Positions 28,101 to 38,472 of a DNA stretch of 64,000 nucleotides are shown one piece after another. The notes under the pieces were generated by a model, which saw only the letters and a program-made list of their open reading frames with translations, did no database searches and was not told the DNA's origin. Each line of letters starts with the position of its first letter. Positions within the stretch are counted from its first letter, which is position 1. Made by a program: the position numbers and the translations under genes. The DNA is from Strigamia acuminata (taxonomy: Eukaryota > Arthropoda > Chilopoda > Geophilomorpha > Linotaeniidae). Where the stretch lies: the NCBI GenBank assembly GCA_949358305.1, contig OX442314.1, positions 54,695,369 through 54,759,368 of the forward strand, in the 5' to 3' direction.

Positions 28101-29467
28101 GTAAGGTCAAGAGACGTGAAATATTTTGCCTGATTTGTATTGTGGAGTAACAAATCAATACTTGGCATTTGTATGGCGTTAATTTCGGTGATTGCATTCA
28201 ACCACCGATAATCGATACATAAACGATAAGTACCATTTGGTTTGGCTACGATCACTGGATGACTTATGTAAGGTCCAGTAGCTCTTTCGATCAAATTATC
28301 CGCTTCTAATTCTTCTACTAATTTAGTCATAATGGCTATTTTAGCAGGGTTATACATTCGAAATGGTTGTTTTTTCCACGTTACATCCTTTTTAAAGGTG
28401 ATCTTATGCTTTATTATGTTAGTACATCCGACTTTATCTCTAAAGACGTTCTTAACACTAGCAATTACTTCGCGTAATTTACTTTTTTCCTCATCTGAAC
28501 AGTCACAATCCTTTACCAGCAATTCTTCCCAATTATCTGGCGTGTGTGTGGCTGTTGCGTTGTCAGTCAACACTTGTACTCGAGCTAAATTACAATTTAA
28601 CTCGTCAGTTTCGTAGGGTGCAGTCCAGTCGGACTTGCTGTCGCAAGTAAATACAGCTCGTGCTGGATTTAAATTAATTTTGGTTCGGCGCATAAAATTA
28701 TGTCCGATAATTAATCCACACACATTATTATCCAAAATGATAAAATTTATTGGTGTGAATTCTGCTCCATCTGCCCATTGTACACACAAAGTAATTTGTC
28801 CTAGTGGAATATGAGTAACTCCAACTGCACAAACTCTCATGTGTTTTGGACAATCTTGTATGAAATCGGGAGATGCACAAGTTTTACTTAGTAATTGCAA
28901 CCCAATAAAACACTGTGTGGCTCCTGAGTCCATCAAAGCATTGTAGGTGAGTCCACCTATTGTAATTTTCATTCGGGGGTCGTCGATGTGATTTCCCAAT
29001 TTATTAATTCGTTCGATGCCATCTTTTCGTTTTAACTGATTCTCGTTAATGTAAGATTTTAATCTCGCAAATCTGGAGGATTTGGAGTCGGGATTCAAAT
29101 TATCAATCATTGATTGTAAATTCTCGAATACTCCTCCACTAGAACTGGTGGATTCATCACGAATATTAAGATTGGATGTATCTTGTATCAATCTAGCTAA
29201 AGATTCGTCCCCCTTATCTAGAGAAAACAGGTCGTCGTGAAAATTCAAGAACGGGTTTGCTGTCTCCTCTGCCGAAAAGGGCGTATTTGACGCGATTTTA
29301 AACTTATAATTCCAGTTCCTTTTCCGTGTCTTCCGGTTAGGACGAGCACGCTTAATTTCTTTATCTTGAATAGTTAAATTATCCAAAGTTTCGGAAAGTG
29401 CTTGTTCCAAGTCTGGTGGTAAAATTCCTTCGGAATTATTAATAGGGGGCTCGAGGACCCCCGCCAC
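25175..29467 (-). CDS. Element B Pol polyprotein (PR-RT-RNase H-integrase)
   Basis: 1430 residues; the frame begins at the gag stop and has no ATG at the start (first GTG overlaps the gag TAG), consistent with -1 frameshift expression. Aspartic protease LMDSGATQCF (D about 180); RT with RLCIDYRWLN, DLTKGYYQVEM and YLDD (about 516-519); RNase H ILTDASHDGLG and STPELECLAVVW; integrase HHCC (HGHPLSGHAGMSKT...CIHCQQYK) and DDE core (CIDLMGPKP, VSDNGSQF, NPTERANRD). The C-terminal extension carries SPYIPSYPIETW, parallel to element A's IPEFPQEMW, and ends basic. The frame is complete. Confidence 0.96.
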   Translation of the reverse strand: MAGVLEPPINNSEGILPPDLEQALSETLDNLTIQDKEIKRARPNRKTRKRNWNYKFKIASNTPFSAEETANPFLNFHDDLFSLDKGDESLARLIQDTSNLNIRDESTSSSGGVFENLQSMIDNLNPDSKSSRFARLKSYINENQLKRKDGIERINKLGNHIDDPRMKITIGGLTYNALMDSGATQCFIGLQLLSKTCASPDFIQDCPKHMRVCAVGVTHIPLGQITLCVQWADGAEFTPINFIILDNNVCGLIIGHNFMRRTKINLNPARAVFTCDSKSDWTAPYETDELNCNLARVQVLTDNATATHTPDNWEELLVKDCDCSDEEKSKLREVIASVKNVFRDKVGCTNIIKHKITFKKDVTWKKQPFRMYNPAKIAIMTKLVEELEADNLIERATGPYISHPVIVAKPNGTYRLCIDYRWLNAITEINAIQMPSIDLLLHNTNQAKYFTSLDLTKGYYQVEMDEEDRQKTAFYTPKGNYQFVRMPFGLCNAPCTFQFLMERVMGEALYKHALVYLDDVIIFSTTWEKHLEHIKDVLERLDKANLSVNKEKSKFGKTTLKFLGHLITPTGLAPDPDKIVSVRKYPTPKNSKDIQRFHGLSNFFRKFIPEHAKIARPLTSMMHDKAVFEWGEEQEKAFETIKNILCDETQVLLMPDMMKPFVILTDASHDGLGSVLCQDVEFFDEGKREMIMTPRPVAYASRVLRGAEVRYSTPELECLAVVWAVDKFRPYIEYTTFTLESDAEALKWLMGTPEPSGRFGRWAIKLQCGAFKIKYRRGTQNQVADAFSRAPLEIEDIPENDYCEPIEITQFWPEWDGNREIIRRNNREDCQFLTNVQLHFDYSKLLYNTLEKGEKMDEATEETLFSALTEVLKEVPPTREEIIKAQLADKECRIIIDHLKRDEIEQRKFKKTKEWMKAVQGYQLDFQEENGNEMLIYFKPTFEEELNDSGNGFKAVIPPSLVRRVLFACHGHPLSGHAGMSKTLERAKLIYYWPKMNKDTRNYVRSCIHCQQYKPCQHKKHRASYTPHNMSYPWEVICIDLMGPKPTGRSQYRFVLVIIDQCTKWVELFPLSKASSESIVNRLGEVIHRWGYPKKIVSDNGSQFISTIYEEFCKKHNIRMAHVSPYHAQANPTERANRDIKIMLALYSDIHSHWPRFLNEFAFASRTAKSEATGATPFLLNTGRNVPLPFDPRIIQHANAFDKNNPEEYVYNLLGILRRAHQEMHLRIQANYERHDKIHRNKFHICEYTVGDLVWKATHILSNKEKGITKGFAEKRDGPWEITEVLPGGAYKLRKLVDGSIEPSINTDDLSPYIPSYPIETWTLDQKSGRVENHPNPDWMNESSTVNNSSELNNQELGNNSANMELDPEEVTTPASKESDIVVNNPKHDYNLRKRKRSCELSQLQPRTKRISTTDQECTTDFIHLIQDRR

Positions 29468-31803
29468 TAGTTTTTTGGAACCGGTGGGGTTTCAGTAATT
29501 GGTGCCGTAGTAGCGTTCTTCGGGTCTAAGAATTTACTAAATAAATCCGACACTGTCTTACTTATCGTTGTTTGCATACTGTTATTCATATCAGTTTTTA
29601 ACTCTTCCATTTTTTGATCAATAGCTTCGGCAGTTACCCAATTTTGGCGTGGTCGCTTAAATTCGTTCGGCTGCTGATTAGCGCTATTGTTATTGGAATT
29701 ATTATTTCCAGGGAAATTATTGCTAAATTTTCGCTTTGGAAGCAGAGGACATTCTCTTTTGAAATGACCTGGTTGTTTACAATGAAAACATTTCCCTGTC
29801 TGATTTTCCGACATGGCACATAATAAATTATCCATTGATACATTATTCTCTGTCAACTCATTGACTTCCATTATTTCTTCTTCCGGCTCTATTTCCATCA
29901 TTTGAGTGGATCGAGCCGAAGGTCTCATATTTTTGGTATCTTTAGAATACTTCTGGTTGTTAGATACCACTTTATCAATTTCCTTGGAATTCTCTGTACG
30001 GATTCTTTGGGGTTCAAAGAGTGCTCTATTCGTTCGTACGAATTGAAAGATTTTGTCTACTGACTCGCTCCTGTACAGATTTCGATCGATTAATCTATTG
30101 TAACTCGTCCAATTCAGGTTGTCGAAAAGTGTGGCAACATTTCCTCTTTCGGAATACGATCCTTGGGCTTTAGTGAATCTGACTAGAAATTCATATAAAG
30201 GTTCATCGTCTCCTTGGATTACTTTTCGTAAATTTCGGAGTCGAGTAGTTGGAATCATGTCGAATTCTTCACGAAATAATTCTACGAAGGTTTCCCAGTT
30301 GGTAAACTTGGTTTTATTCTCGTCATACCATTGTTGGGCTAATCCGGACAAATAGGTGGGAATACCTTGATTAACCATTTCGTCCAGAGTTAATCCCTTT
30401 GAAATAGCTACAGTTTTAGCTACTGATAAAAATTTATCTATATCCTCCTGTTTTCCATCGAAAACTGGAAGGTCTTGTCCTTTGAAAAAGACTTTACTGG
30501 GTCCTGGATTATTAGATCGTTGCGGCCCAGTTGTTTGTTGAGTTTGAACGAATGTATCTATTCGACTATCCAATTGTTTTTGGAATTGGGCGGCCATATT
30601 TTGTTGCATTTTCAAAATATAGTCAAATGAAATATTAGTTCCGTCAGAGGGAAGTCTAGTTTCTGTAGAACTTTCTGCCGAAAAATGTGAGCTTGGAATG
30701 TCATCGGTAGATGCACGTGACGGATTTGTCTGGTCTCGGGGTTCACTACCATGGCTAGCCCGAGTGGACGCCGCGAGATTTAGCCGGATGCTTTCCTGTA
30801 AGGTTTTCTCCCGCTTGCGTTGATTGTCTTCAATTCTGTTCACTTCCGCCCACTTCTTATTGTATTGATCTTGTTGCTTTTGGAACTTTTCATCGTGTTC
30901 CTGTCGCCATTGAGCCCGTAATTGATTAATTAGAATTTTATCGTTTTTGTCTATCGACTTACGAACTTCGTTTTGATTGACAACTTCTCCTTCAAGTTTA
31001 TCTTGGCGAATCTTTTCGTCGTTAATCTGTTTTTGATTAATTGCTTCCAGCCTAATTCGTTCCTTTTCCACTTCGTCTAATCTCAATTGTTCTTGTCGAG
31101 TTTGAGGTAAGACTGGAGATGGTAGTGGAGATAATTTCCGTCGAATGGCGGATTTATTGCCTCGCCCTCTAGGGGTTTGTTTGGCAAAATGTCTCGTCCC
31201 ATTCTCCGTATAAATATGTGGATTGGGTTGCTTTTTAGCATTTTCAGGTTGAAAAGTTGAAAAATTGGATCCTCCTACCTCCGAAATACTTGGAGTATTG
31301 TGGTAACTGGCGTTGCGGGAGTGAGGAGTTCTATTTCCTAAACTGGACTGATCAAGCGATTCCTTGCTTGATGTTCGAAATAATTCTCGAATATCTTGGT
31401 TACGAACCGACGGAGTTTTAATTCTTGCTTGATCCCCCAACTTACGTTGTGGAGTTTTAGATCGTGATCGGTTTTCTTCAGACAGATCTCTTGGCGACGG
31501 GATTGGGTCCTTTCCAGAATTATGGTTCGCCGAACTCTCCTTCGAAAGTTCTGCTCGTTTTTCCGGAGTTGGATTAATACGTATGTTACGTAACGCCCGC
31601 TTCGTCACAAATTCAGAAGCTTCGATTATGGTTTTGAACTGAGTTCTATCTAGTTCGTAATGCGTACAAAACTGTGTGAGTTCATCGGGAATCATTTCCG
31701 TTTGGTCACAAAGTTTTACATAACTTGAATCCAAGCTAACTATTTCTTCTACGGCCTTTTCTTCAGCCACTTTTTCTTCGTTAGGAAGATTGTTTGGATC
31801 CAT
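29467..31803 (-). CDS. Element B Gag polyprotein
   Basis: 778 aa from ATG 31801-31803 (MDPNNLPNEEKVAEEKAVEE). The N-terminal part is charged, and residues ~230-345 form a long Gln/Glu/Lys/Arg-rich coiled coil (KQINDEKIRQDKLEGE, WRQEHDEKFQKQQDQYNKKW). A capsid-like segment is at about 440-600 (FDGKQEDIDKFLSVAKT, AQQWYDENKTKFTNWETFVELF). One CCHC knuckle, CFHCKQPGHFKREC, is near 685, followed by an Asn-rich stretch. It ends with the frameshift heptamer. The complete frame argues for recent activity. Confidence 0.93.
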   Translation of the reverse strand: MDPNNLPNEEKVAEEKAVEEIVSLDSSYVKLCDQTEMIPDELTQFCTHYELDRTQFKTIIEASEFVTKRALRNIRINPTPEKRAELSKESSANHNSGKDPIPSPRDLSEENRSRSKTPQRKLGDQARIKTPSVRNQDIRELFRTSSKESLDQSSLGNRTPHSRNASYHNTPSISEVGGSNFSTFQPENAKKQPNPHIYTENGTRHFAKQTPRGRGNKSAIRRKLSPLPSPVLPQTRQEQLRLDEVEKERIRLEAINQKQINDEKIRQDKLEGEVVNQNEVRKSIDKNDKILINQLRAQWRQEHDEKFQKQQDQYNKKWAEVNRIEDNQRKREKTLQESIRLNLAASTRASHGSEPRDQTNPSRASTDDIPSSHFSAESSTETRLPSDGTNISFDYILKMQQNMAAQFQKQLDSRIDTFVQTQQTTGPQRSNNPGPSKVFFKGQDLPVFDGKQEDIDKFLSVAKTVAISKGLTLDEMVNQGIPTYLSGLAQQWYDENKTKFTNWETFVELFREEFDMIPTTRLRNLRKVIQGDDEPLYEFLVRFTKAQGSYSERGNVATLFDNLNWTSYNRLIDRNLYRSESVDKIFQFVRTNRALFEPQRIRTENSKEIDKVVSNNQKYSKDTKNMRPSARSTQMMEIEPEEEIMEVNELTENNVSMDNLLCAMSENQTGKCFHCKQPGHFKRECPLLPKRKFSNNFPGNNNSNNNSANQQPNEFKRPRQNWVTAEAIDQKMEELKTDMNNSMQTTISKTVSDLFSKFLDPKNATTAPITETPPVPKN
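29470..29476 (-). promoter_or_regulatory. -1 frameshift heptamer directly before the gag stop of element B
   Basis: Minus-strand codons CCA AAA AAC TAG. The heptamer A AAA AAC is followed at once by the gag stop (29467-29469), and the -1 frame (CTA GTG GCG...) is pol. Confidence 0.8.
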
Positions 31804-32611
31804 TTTATAAAAATATAATTGAATCGGTCTTTTTTACTATTTTAGCGGTGGAAAACTTCGAATCGTAACTAGAATCGGATGGCGCAGTCAGGATGGTTAC
31901 TGAAACACGTCTGCTGGTCTGGTCTGGAAGCGAATGATCTCAATCTGATCTGGCTCTCCTTTAATAGCAAGGGGCTGGGGATCCTTAGATCACCTAGTTC
32001 CTGATTGGCTGGTTCGTTATCAACTGATTGTATAACGAACGTATCATTTTCGTCATCAGTTCTCTACTAAGTCCGTTCTTTTCGACTTTTAGTCTTTACC
32101 GATAAAATAAAATTCCTTCGAGAGATTATTTGTAAATATTCCCAAAATTATATATTTCATAAAAATAAAATAAATTCACTTTCAACCTTTGTCAATTGTT
32201 TCCAATTATTATATCTTCTCCTTAATACTGGATTTTACTTTGAAGTTCCATATTCTGCAAGTTTTCTTTGTCTTGCGATTCGTTAAACATGTTTAAACTT
32301 GTCTTACTTTTACTTTTTCACGGAAAAATAAAGTAAATATTCAAAATATAACTATTCTGTGTTTTATATCCATCAAATTCTCCGAAGCTTTAGTTTTTAA
32401 ATACTTCGATTAAATCTATCTCAACCATCGTGTGATAGATTTAGAATTCCTGGTTGCAATTCCTTCGTCCAGAATTGTATTATTCATTTTCTTCGAGAAA
32501 ACAGAATGTACTTTCTAAAACTGCAATTTGTAAAATTTATTTACAAATTTTTTAGCCTTATTTATCTCAAAAAAATTCACTTTTACAATTCAATCGAATT
32601 AATTGCAACCT
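31804..32611 (-). other. 5' leader of element B
   Basis: About 0.8 kb of non-coding DNA between PBS and gag, AT-rich. Presumably carries packaging signals. The plus-strand string TGGCGCAGTC at 31880-31889 resembles a tRNA-Ser PBS core but is on the wrong strand for this element. Confidence 0.5.
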
Positions 32612-32630
32612 AATCTCGGTGGGACCTCCA
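32612..32630 (-). promoter_or_regulatory. Primer binding site of element B (tRNA-Gln)
   Basis: Minus strand TGGAGGTCCCACCGAGATT, two bases (CG) after the LTR end. It matches the complement of the 3' end of animal tRNA-Gln(UUG) as I know it (..CGGTGGGACCT plus CCA). This differs from the tRNA-Pro type used by A, C and F. Confidence 0.85.
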
Positions 32631-32632
32631 CG

Positions 32633-34344
32633 TGTGACGGTGACGACCACAACTCCCATTTAACAATGGTACCGGGAAGAGATCGCGATAAATAACAGTG
32701 AATACAATACGAGATAAATACAAGACAATTTATTGTTGGCAAACAATATGCAGTGAGCTAAATTATACATAAGACTAATGCCAACATTTGGCAAGTTAAC
32801 TGACTATTAAACTATACAAAGCATAGGCCAATTGGTCCTAAAATAATATCATTACGTGTCTGGGATAAGGGAGCGGTTTCCCCATCGCTCGACCTGGTTT
32901 ACAGATGTCATCTAAGCCGGATGGCTGTGTCCTGGAGTCCGATATGGCTTCGCTGGTTTCCTTGGTTCGCTGTGTAAATTATCGCACGTCGATAAATCGA
33001 ATGATCTGAGCATTGCGGTTGACTTTGTCTGCACCGCCACAACTTTGGGAGGATATTGGTGTAAGTAAATGTATTCATTTTACTTATCAATATTCCGCTT
33101 ATGAATTATATTTAATTCATATCGTTGTGAATTCTTATTTAGATATTTTTGTGGATAAGTTGTCATCAACTTATCAGTTACATTTGCGTCTTTGATGTAA
33201 TCGTGATCGTAATTAAGTCTTCTGACTTGGTTAATCAACTTGTCGCCAAGTTAATATTTAGCTGTTATAAATAAAATGAAGATTAGGCTTCCCGTCGCAA
33301 CACACAATTGCCGTCGAAAGAAAATATACGCCTTGCAATGCAGAACGGTATCAAGCGTCCCCTGCGTCGCGACACGGTCGTTCGTCTGGCGATTGACGGT
33401 ATCACGTACACAGGAGTCGATAGCTCGCGGCTCCGCACAGCAGTATAATCTCTCGCGGTACTAATAATAGACCGACTACTTTGGCATCGAATACCATGAG
33501 AATCAGCTTGCCAAACACTTGGTGCTACTCGTGGTTACTGTAAAACAGACTGCTTTGGCACCATCCGGTGAAGGAACTAATTCTCAACAGCAACGATGCT
33601 ACTTGCGGTAACGGAATACGTTCATACCGAGAAAGACCACATGGTCCTGTCCGGAGGATACTGAATTGCACAACGGCGGGTTCTCCTTCGGCGTCGCAAC
33701 CGTAAACTGTAACATTTATGCAACATAATGATCCCAGCACTTCGACTTCAATTGCCGGCGGTGGCATGATTCTGTAGAATCATGCAACGGTTCTTTGTGA
33801 ATAAATCAACAAAGAACCAAAAGGTTTTTTTACGTGAACAACGAATCATATTTCTTAAGTAACAATACCAAACAGAAAATAATCAAACAGAGCTGCCGGA
33901 TGGCCGGTTGTTTGGGTTTATATAACCTGACTGGATTAGAGATTAATCCAATCAACCAATTGGAACATGGGTTCCACGAATCCCTCCAATCCCGTATCAC
34001 CGGAACTGGATACCCAGGACCGGAAATGGATCCACCAATCACATCGATCGGTTGATCGATGGATTATCAAATCTCCATTTCTGCTGAACTAGAGATTCCC
34101 ATCACTTAGTGTGAACAATAATTATTAATATATATTTATATTAATCCTAATAAAGTGTCGTTTCATACAAATAAATATATTCTTATATTTATTTACCAGT
34201 TTTCTTAACTCGCAATTCGAATTTACCGCTGAATTATAATCGCGCCATCTAGTGGCGACTCGGAGCATTGACAAATGCGGGTTTCGCAAAAAACACTTAA
34301 AATTCGGCCGTGTTATTAATAAATAGCACTTATAAACCGTCATA
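32633..34344 (-). repeat. 5' LTR of element B
   Basis: 1712 bp copy of 20469-22180. All frames compared are identical. It is followed on the plus strand by AGTT and C2 gag. Confidence 0.93.
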
Positions 34345-36783
34345 AGTTTCTGCCAAAAAATCTCCTCGTTTTGGGGGTTGCAAAAGAGGGGTGTTAGCAA
34401 AACGTGTGTCTTTTGCCAACTCCTTTCTCCGTTGCTGTCGCTTAGCGTACGCAACTTTTTCATCAGCTGGTAGATAAGCTTTATAATTCTCATCAATTCT
34501 TATCTGGTTAGCTCGCATAAATTTGGCTAATTCAGCGAAACCACCCGGATAAGGTGCTCGTACTGAAAGTAGAACATTCTTTGAATAATCTGTCAATCCA
34601 CGTCGGAATTGACGATCAATGGCTGCGTCTCCCATCGTATAAGGGAGAGTGACCAATAAATCCTCAGTCCTTCTTAAATAAAAGCGAAGACTTTCGCCTT
34701 TATTTTGAGAAAGATTATCCCACATTTGTAATAAGTCTTCACTTGACTCTCCATACTCAGTCATGAATTCTTCTACAAAGTGGTTCCAATTTTGAAATTG
34801 TTTTGAATAAAACCATTTCTCAGCTCGGTCTATAAGAGCTTTTGGTACTACTCTTTTCAAAGCAGTGTGACATGCAATGCCATTCAACCTTGAAATTCGT
34901 AAAACTTCATCTAAAAGAGTGGATCCAGCTTCCCATTCTCCATCGAATAAAGCGGGTTTGATGTGATCCCATCTAATAGTTCTTTCATCAACTAGATCGT
35001 GAGTCCAGTTGTTGGCAGTGTATTGTGCAATTTTCTGTCGTAATGCAATGTCAGCATTATCGGCAGTAGCGTCAGATCGATCAGAAGATCGACGATCAGC
35101 TAATAATCGATCAATTTCTTCAGCAGTGTAATAATGAGTATTACGCCGAGAAGAGTGGCCTCGATGTCGACGTCGATGAGATCGATGTCGATTATCGCGT
35201 TCTTGTTGCGCATTCACATCAGAATCCGACCTTGAATCAGATTGTGAATTTGAAGGCGTGTTAAAATGTGGTGTTTCAGGTGGGTCGGGTGGGTCGCCGT
35301 CATCGTCTGGCGGTCGACGTCCACCTCCAGGTGGTCCATCTCCGTGTCCATCTGGATTTCCTCCATCTGGTGGATTTCTTCTATATTGACCCCCACCTGG
35401 CGGGCTTTCATGTCCGTCGGGTGGTTCGCGTGCTGGATTGGTGTCTCGTCGACTTCTTTTCGACGAATCTTGCTGTTGAGCCAGTGGTGTCGTTCGGGCA
35501 ACGTGAATGCCTGTTTCATGTCGTCTGTTTCGATCGTCTACCATTCCCAACAGTCGGTCACTATTGTGAAAAATAGGGTTTCGATTACCAGGGAGCGGAT
35601 TGCGATCAGCTCTCCGTTCCTCAGAATCTGAAGGACGTTTTCTTTTTGAGCGATGGCGACGACGCGAACGTTGGTCGTCATCACTTGATAATCCAGATTG
35701 GCTACTTAACTCTGAAACAACAGAAATTGTTATTGTTTCGGGAGTCAAAATAGGGACAGTTGGCGCAGCCATATCTGGTTGCACCAATTGGTCAGTATAA
35801 TTTCTTGCTTGCAAACGATCTTTCATTTCTGCAAGCTCCTCTTGAGCACGTAACAAATCAGCTCTGAGAATTTCATTCTCTCTTAGTTGATTGTCCGCTT
35901 CTACGGGTGGTGATTGGTCAGCAGGGTTGCTAAACTTGACTTGTCCGCTCGTACTGGGTTGATCCAGCGAGTGGAAAATCTCGTCTTCGCGCCTTGCTAT
36001 TCGACTTTCGCGAGTACGCTGTGTTTTAGCACGGGTGTCTAATTCAGCAGCATATCTTACTAATTGATTATGATTGCGTTGGTAGTGATCTGCCAAATCA
36101 ATCAATTCTTTGTTTTTCAGCTCCAACTTACTTTTGGTAAGTTCGAGTTGTTTTCGCGCCTCTTGGTGTGAGCGAATTGAAAGTTCATTTCTAACATTCA
36201 TTTTAGAAAGATCTTCCATTTCACCTTTTAATCTGTATTCTCTAGCTTTTTGGGCTAGAAATTCCTCATTTTGTCGATTGAGTTCCATGTGTTGGAGCTC
36301 AACCTCCGCTTTTTGTTGTTGAAGCTCAGCTTCTTTTCGTTCCATTTCAAATTGTAAATTTGAAACGGCACGATCAGTGTGAAGTCGTATCATGGCGCGA
36401 TGAATCTCTTCCACCGTCATGTCGTCCGTTATTTGGGCGCCATCCTGGCGTGCTTGATTTCTCAAAGCATCCAGCATGGTCATGCGAGGAGGTGATTCGT
36501 GAGACGATTCACTTTCCATTTCTCTTAACGTATTTTCCACTTCCTCCAGTGGAAGTGGCGGGAGTTCTTGTTCGTGAGAACTCGCACTCGATGCGCTCAG
36601 GGCTCGAGCAACTTCATTTTCAGCATCCTTAAGTTGTTTCGGATCTGGAATTGGTGTTATTTCTTCAGAAATAATTTTCTCCATAAGCATTTCAGGCTCG
36701 AGAGCCGGCAAAACCGTCGCTGCTCGTTTCTGAGTGCTTGGTCGACCTCGCTGTCGTTTTACAATTTGCATTGGCGTCGCCAT
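34345..36783 (-). pseudogene. C2 gag, N-terminal 813 codons (interrupted by element B)
   Basis: Starts MATPMQIVKRQRGRPSTQKR at 36783, just downstream of the PBS. Order: acidic N-terminus; coiled coil of about 120 residues (QQQKAEVELQHMELNRQNEE ... RTRESRIARRED); basic Ser/Arg segment; Gly/Pro/Asp linker; Arg/His-rich stretch (RDNRHRSHRRRHRGHSSRR); capsid-like domain (WDHIKPALFDGEWEAG, WFYSKQFQNWNHF, RRGLTDYSKNVLL). The frame is clean until 34345, where element B enters; the three or four residues read beyond it belong to the LTR. It provides the undisturbed reference for both breaks in C1 gag. Confidence 0.9.
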
Positions 36784-36854
36784 TTTGTCAAATTGAAAAA
36801 GAACAATGGAAATAAAGGATCTTTTTGCAAAAATCGGATTTTAACAATCAAAAC

Positions 36855-36873
36855 AATCCCGGCTGGGCCCCCA
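36855..36873 (-). promoter_or_regulatory. Primer binding site of C2
   Basis: Minus strand TGGGGGCCCAGCCGGGATT, the same position as in C1 with two substitutions. Mutation or a different tRNA isoacceptor are both possible. Confidence 0.7.
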
Positions 36874-36875
36874 AG

Positions 36876-37952
36876 TGCGGCGATCCGGGTTTTTACTTAA
36901 TAAATCAGGGAGACTTATCAAGCAATCGTCGTAGAGATGCCGTACAGGACTTCTACTCTGTGGCCAAATGTTTGTCTAGGGGAATGATTTTACACAGAGT
37001 AAAGGAAAAATTAGATTGCTTTAATTGTTCAAAATACAAAGGAGGTATTATTCAGCAAAAAGATAATGTTTGGGGGGTCGATCTGGCTTCTTCTTCAGTA
37101 TCTACACTCACGGTTGACCGTTGGCTCCAAGATGGCGTCGATGGCGTCGCGTGAGCGCGGGATTTTAGCGGAGTAAACTCAACGCTAAAATACGTTGCTA
37201 AAATATTCTAAAATCCTCGCGGAGCAAGCTCAACACGAGAATACGTCTTGCACACAGCGGTTTGATTATTACGGAGCAAGCTCGACGTAACAATCCGTCT
37301 TAACACAAATCGCTTTGCGGAGTTAAACTCGACACAAAGCCTTCAAATTGACAGAGCAAGCTCAATGTCAATTCACACACAGAAATGGCTTAAATTACGC
37401 GTAGTAATTCAAGCAGAAGGGCGCTATTCCGTACAGTTGGCACGGACCAGCAATGAATCTCAACTCTTCCAGATATCACAGATCACACTTAGCAGGGTTT
37501 GGCATAAGTTTGACACAGATGTGAATGGTTTGGAAGCAGAATCAAGAATGCGGGAAGAGTGGGCCAAAACCGTTTGGCTCACTCCTGAATCTGCTCAGAA
37601 AAGCTGCGCAGATGACGAGTTGCACAAAGATCACACACGGCCGCCTTCGGGTCGTGTGCAACAATCGAGCCGGGCACGCGCGAGGGGAAGGGATGCTCCG
37701 CCCAGGCACACGCCTAGCAGCATCATCAAAGCAATGCACGCTGCAGCGCGATTGGTTGACGCTGTTGCTGGGCCAAAACTTGCTGCAAAACACAATATTA
37801 TTTGGGTAATATTGTGTCTTGTTTTATATTTTATTAATGTATGTTTTATTTCAATTTACATTGAAACAAAACATATAAGCTTGTTGAATATGTTTATAAG
37901 ACAATTTGGAAATATGGTGCGCACTCAAATAGGGATATTTGAGGTCACCACA
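36876..37952 (-). repeat. 5' LTR of C2
   Basis: 1077 bp, homologous to 18047-19133. YY1-like motif at 37127-37139. The five stem-loops recur at 37162-37191, 37216-37239, 37264-37295, 37312-37340 and 37346-37372. Units 2 and 4 have T-A pairs changed to C/A mismatches relative to C1. The two AT-rich stem-loops recur at about 37788-37875. The LTR ends exactly at ...CACCACA, 37952. Confidence 0.9.
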
Positions 37953-38172
37953 GACTACACTGGCGAGACCATAGCAGTCACACCTTTTCTTAAGCTAACC
38001 TTTCCTTAACGTAAAATTTTATTAACCTAACTTTAATTCACGTTGCACGTTTTTACACAACTCGAGCCAAACAAATCAGGCCGAGCATGCTTCACCTCGT
38101 TTTCCGTTTGATTTGACGTCGTCATGACGTAAATGCAAACTGTCATTTCGACTGAAAGTTTAAAATAAAGTA
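37953..38172. other. Host flank between the C2 LTR and the MBT fragment
   Basis: Unique-looking sequence of 220 bp. It contains TGACGTCGTCATGACGTAA (about 38114-38132), a CRE/ATF-like palindromic cluster that could serve as a promoter for the downstream exon. Confidence 0.35.
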
Positions 38173-38460
38173 ATGGCGCATAAGCTAAACGTTTTTAATT
38201 TCTCCAGAGCGTCTATTACAAACAAGCTTGACCGCTTTGATTGGACAAGATACTTAGAAGCAATGAAGGCTACTGCTGCGCCAATTGAATACTTTAAGCA
38301 GGTAAAATCAATTTTAAAATTATTTTTTGTTATTTATTTGTTATTATATGTTCTGTTTAGTACCAAGTTTTAGGTCCTAATTACTTCACGTTAGGAATGA
38401 AATTGGAATCTAAGGACGTACGGGGAATTTACCACATCGCCACAGTAGCAAAGACAGGCG
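38173..38460 (+). pseudogene. MBT-domain gene fragment, two exons, truncated
   Basis: Exon 1 (38173-38301) encodes MAHKLNVFNFSR...; its second half reads FDWTRYLEAMKATAAP then EYFKQ. A 59-bp GT..AG intron (38302-38360, CAG|GTAAAATC ... CTGTTTAG) is phase 0. Exon 2 continues with NYFTLGMKLESKD and IYHIATVA. The order W..YL....A.AP...F + GMKLE.kD.....IATV is the core of a malignant-brain-tumour (MBT) repeat, a methyl-lysine reader found in L(3)mbt, SFMBT and Scm. The frame then becomes Arg/Cys-rich and ends at TGA 38613-38615, so the repeat is incomplete. Either a truncated duplicate or a gene whose later exons are displaced. Confidence 0.55.
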
Positions 38461-38472
38461 AGACAACATCCG

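Larger units (their letters stand above)
20469..34344 (-). mobile_element. Element B: 13.9-kb Ty3/Gypsy LTR retrotransposon with its own third ORF
   Basis: Complete element on the minus strand: 5' LTR 32633-34344, tRNA-Gln PBS, gag 31803-29467, pol 29467-25175, ORF3 24363-22687, purine tract, 3' LTR 20469-22180. The LTRs are each 1712 bp and look identical. AGTT flanks both ends (20465-20468 and 34345-34348). The related intact sequence in C1 near 1885-1895 shows the pre-insertion arrangement. All ORFs are intact. Confidence 0.95.
1..37952 (-). mobile_element. Ty3/Gypsy element family C, copy C2 (outermost, 3' end off window)
   Basis: This is the outer host of the nest. Read on the minus strand it has a 5' LTR (36876-37952), a primer binding site (36855-36873), gag (36783 down to 34345, resuming 20464 to 20009) and the first part of pol (19988 down to 19134). 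Element B (20469-34344) splits gag. A second copy of the same family, C1 (1-19133), enters pol, so the rest of C2 pol and its 3' LTR must lie left of position 1. Apart from these insertions the gag frame is open. The outer flank begins at 37953. Its target duplication cannot be read because the other end is outside the window. Confidence 0.85.

Noticed and set aside
31880-31889. TGGCGCAGTC resembling a tRNA-Ser primer binding site
   Set aside because: It is on the plus strand, while element B is transcribed from the minus strand and has a tRNA-Gln site at the right place. The match ends after ten bases.
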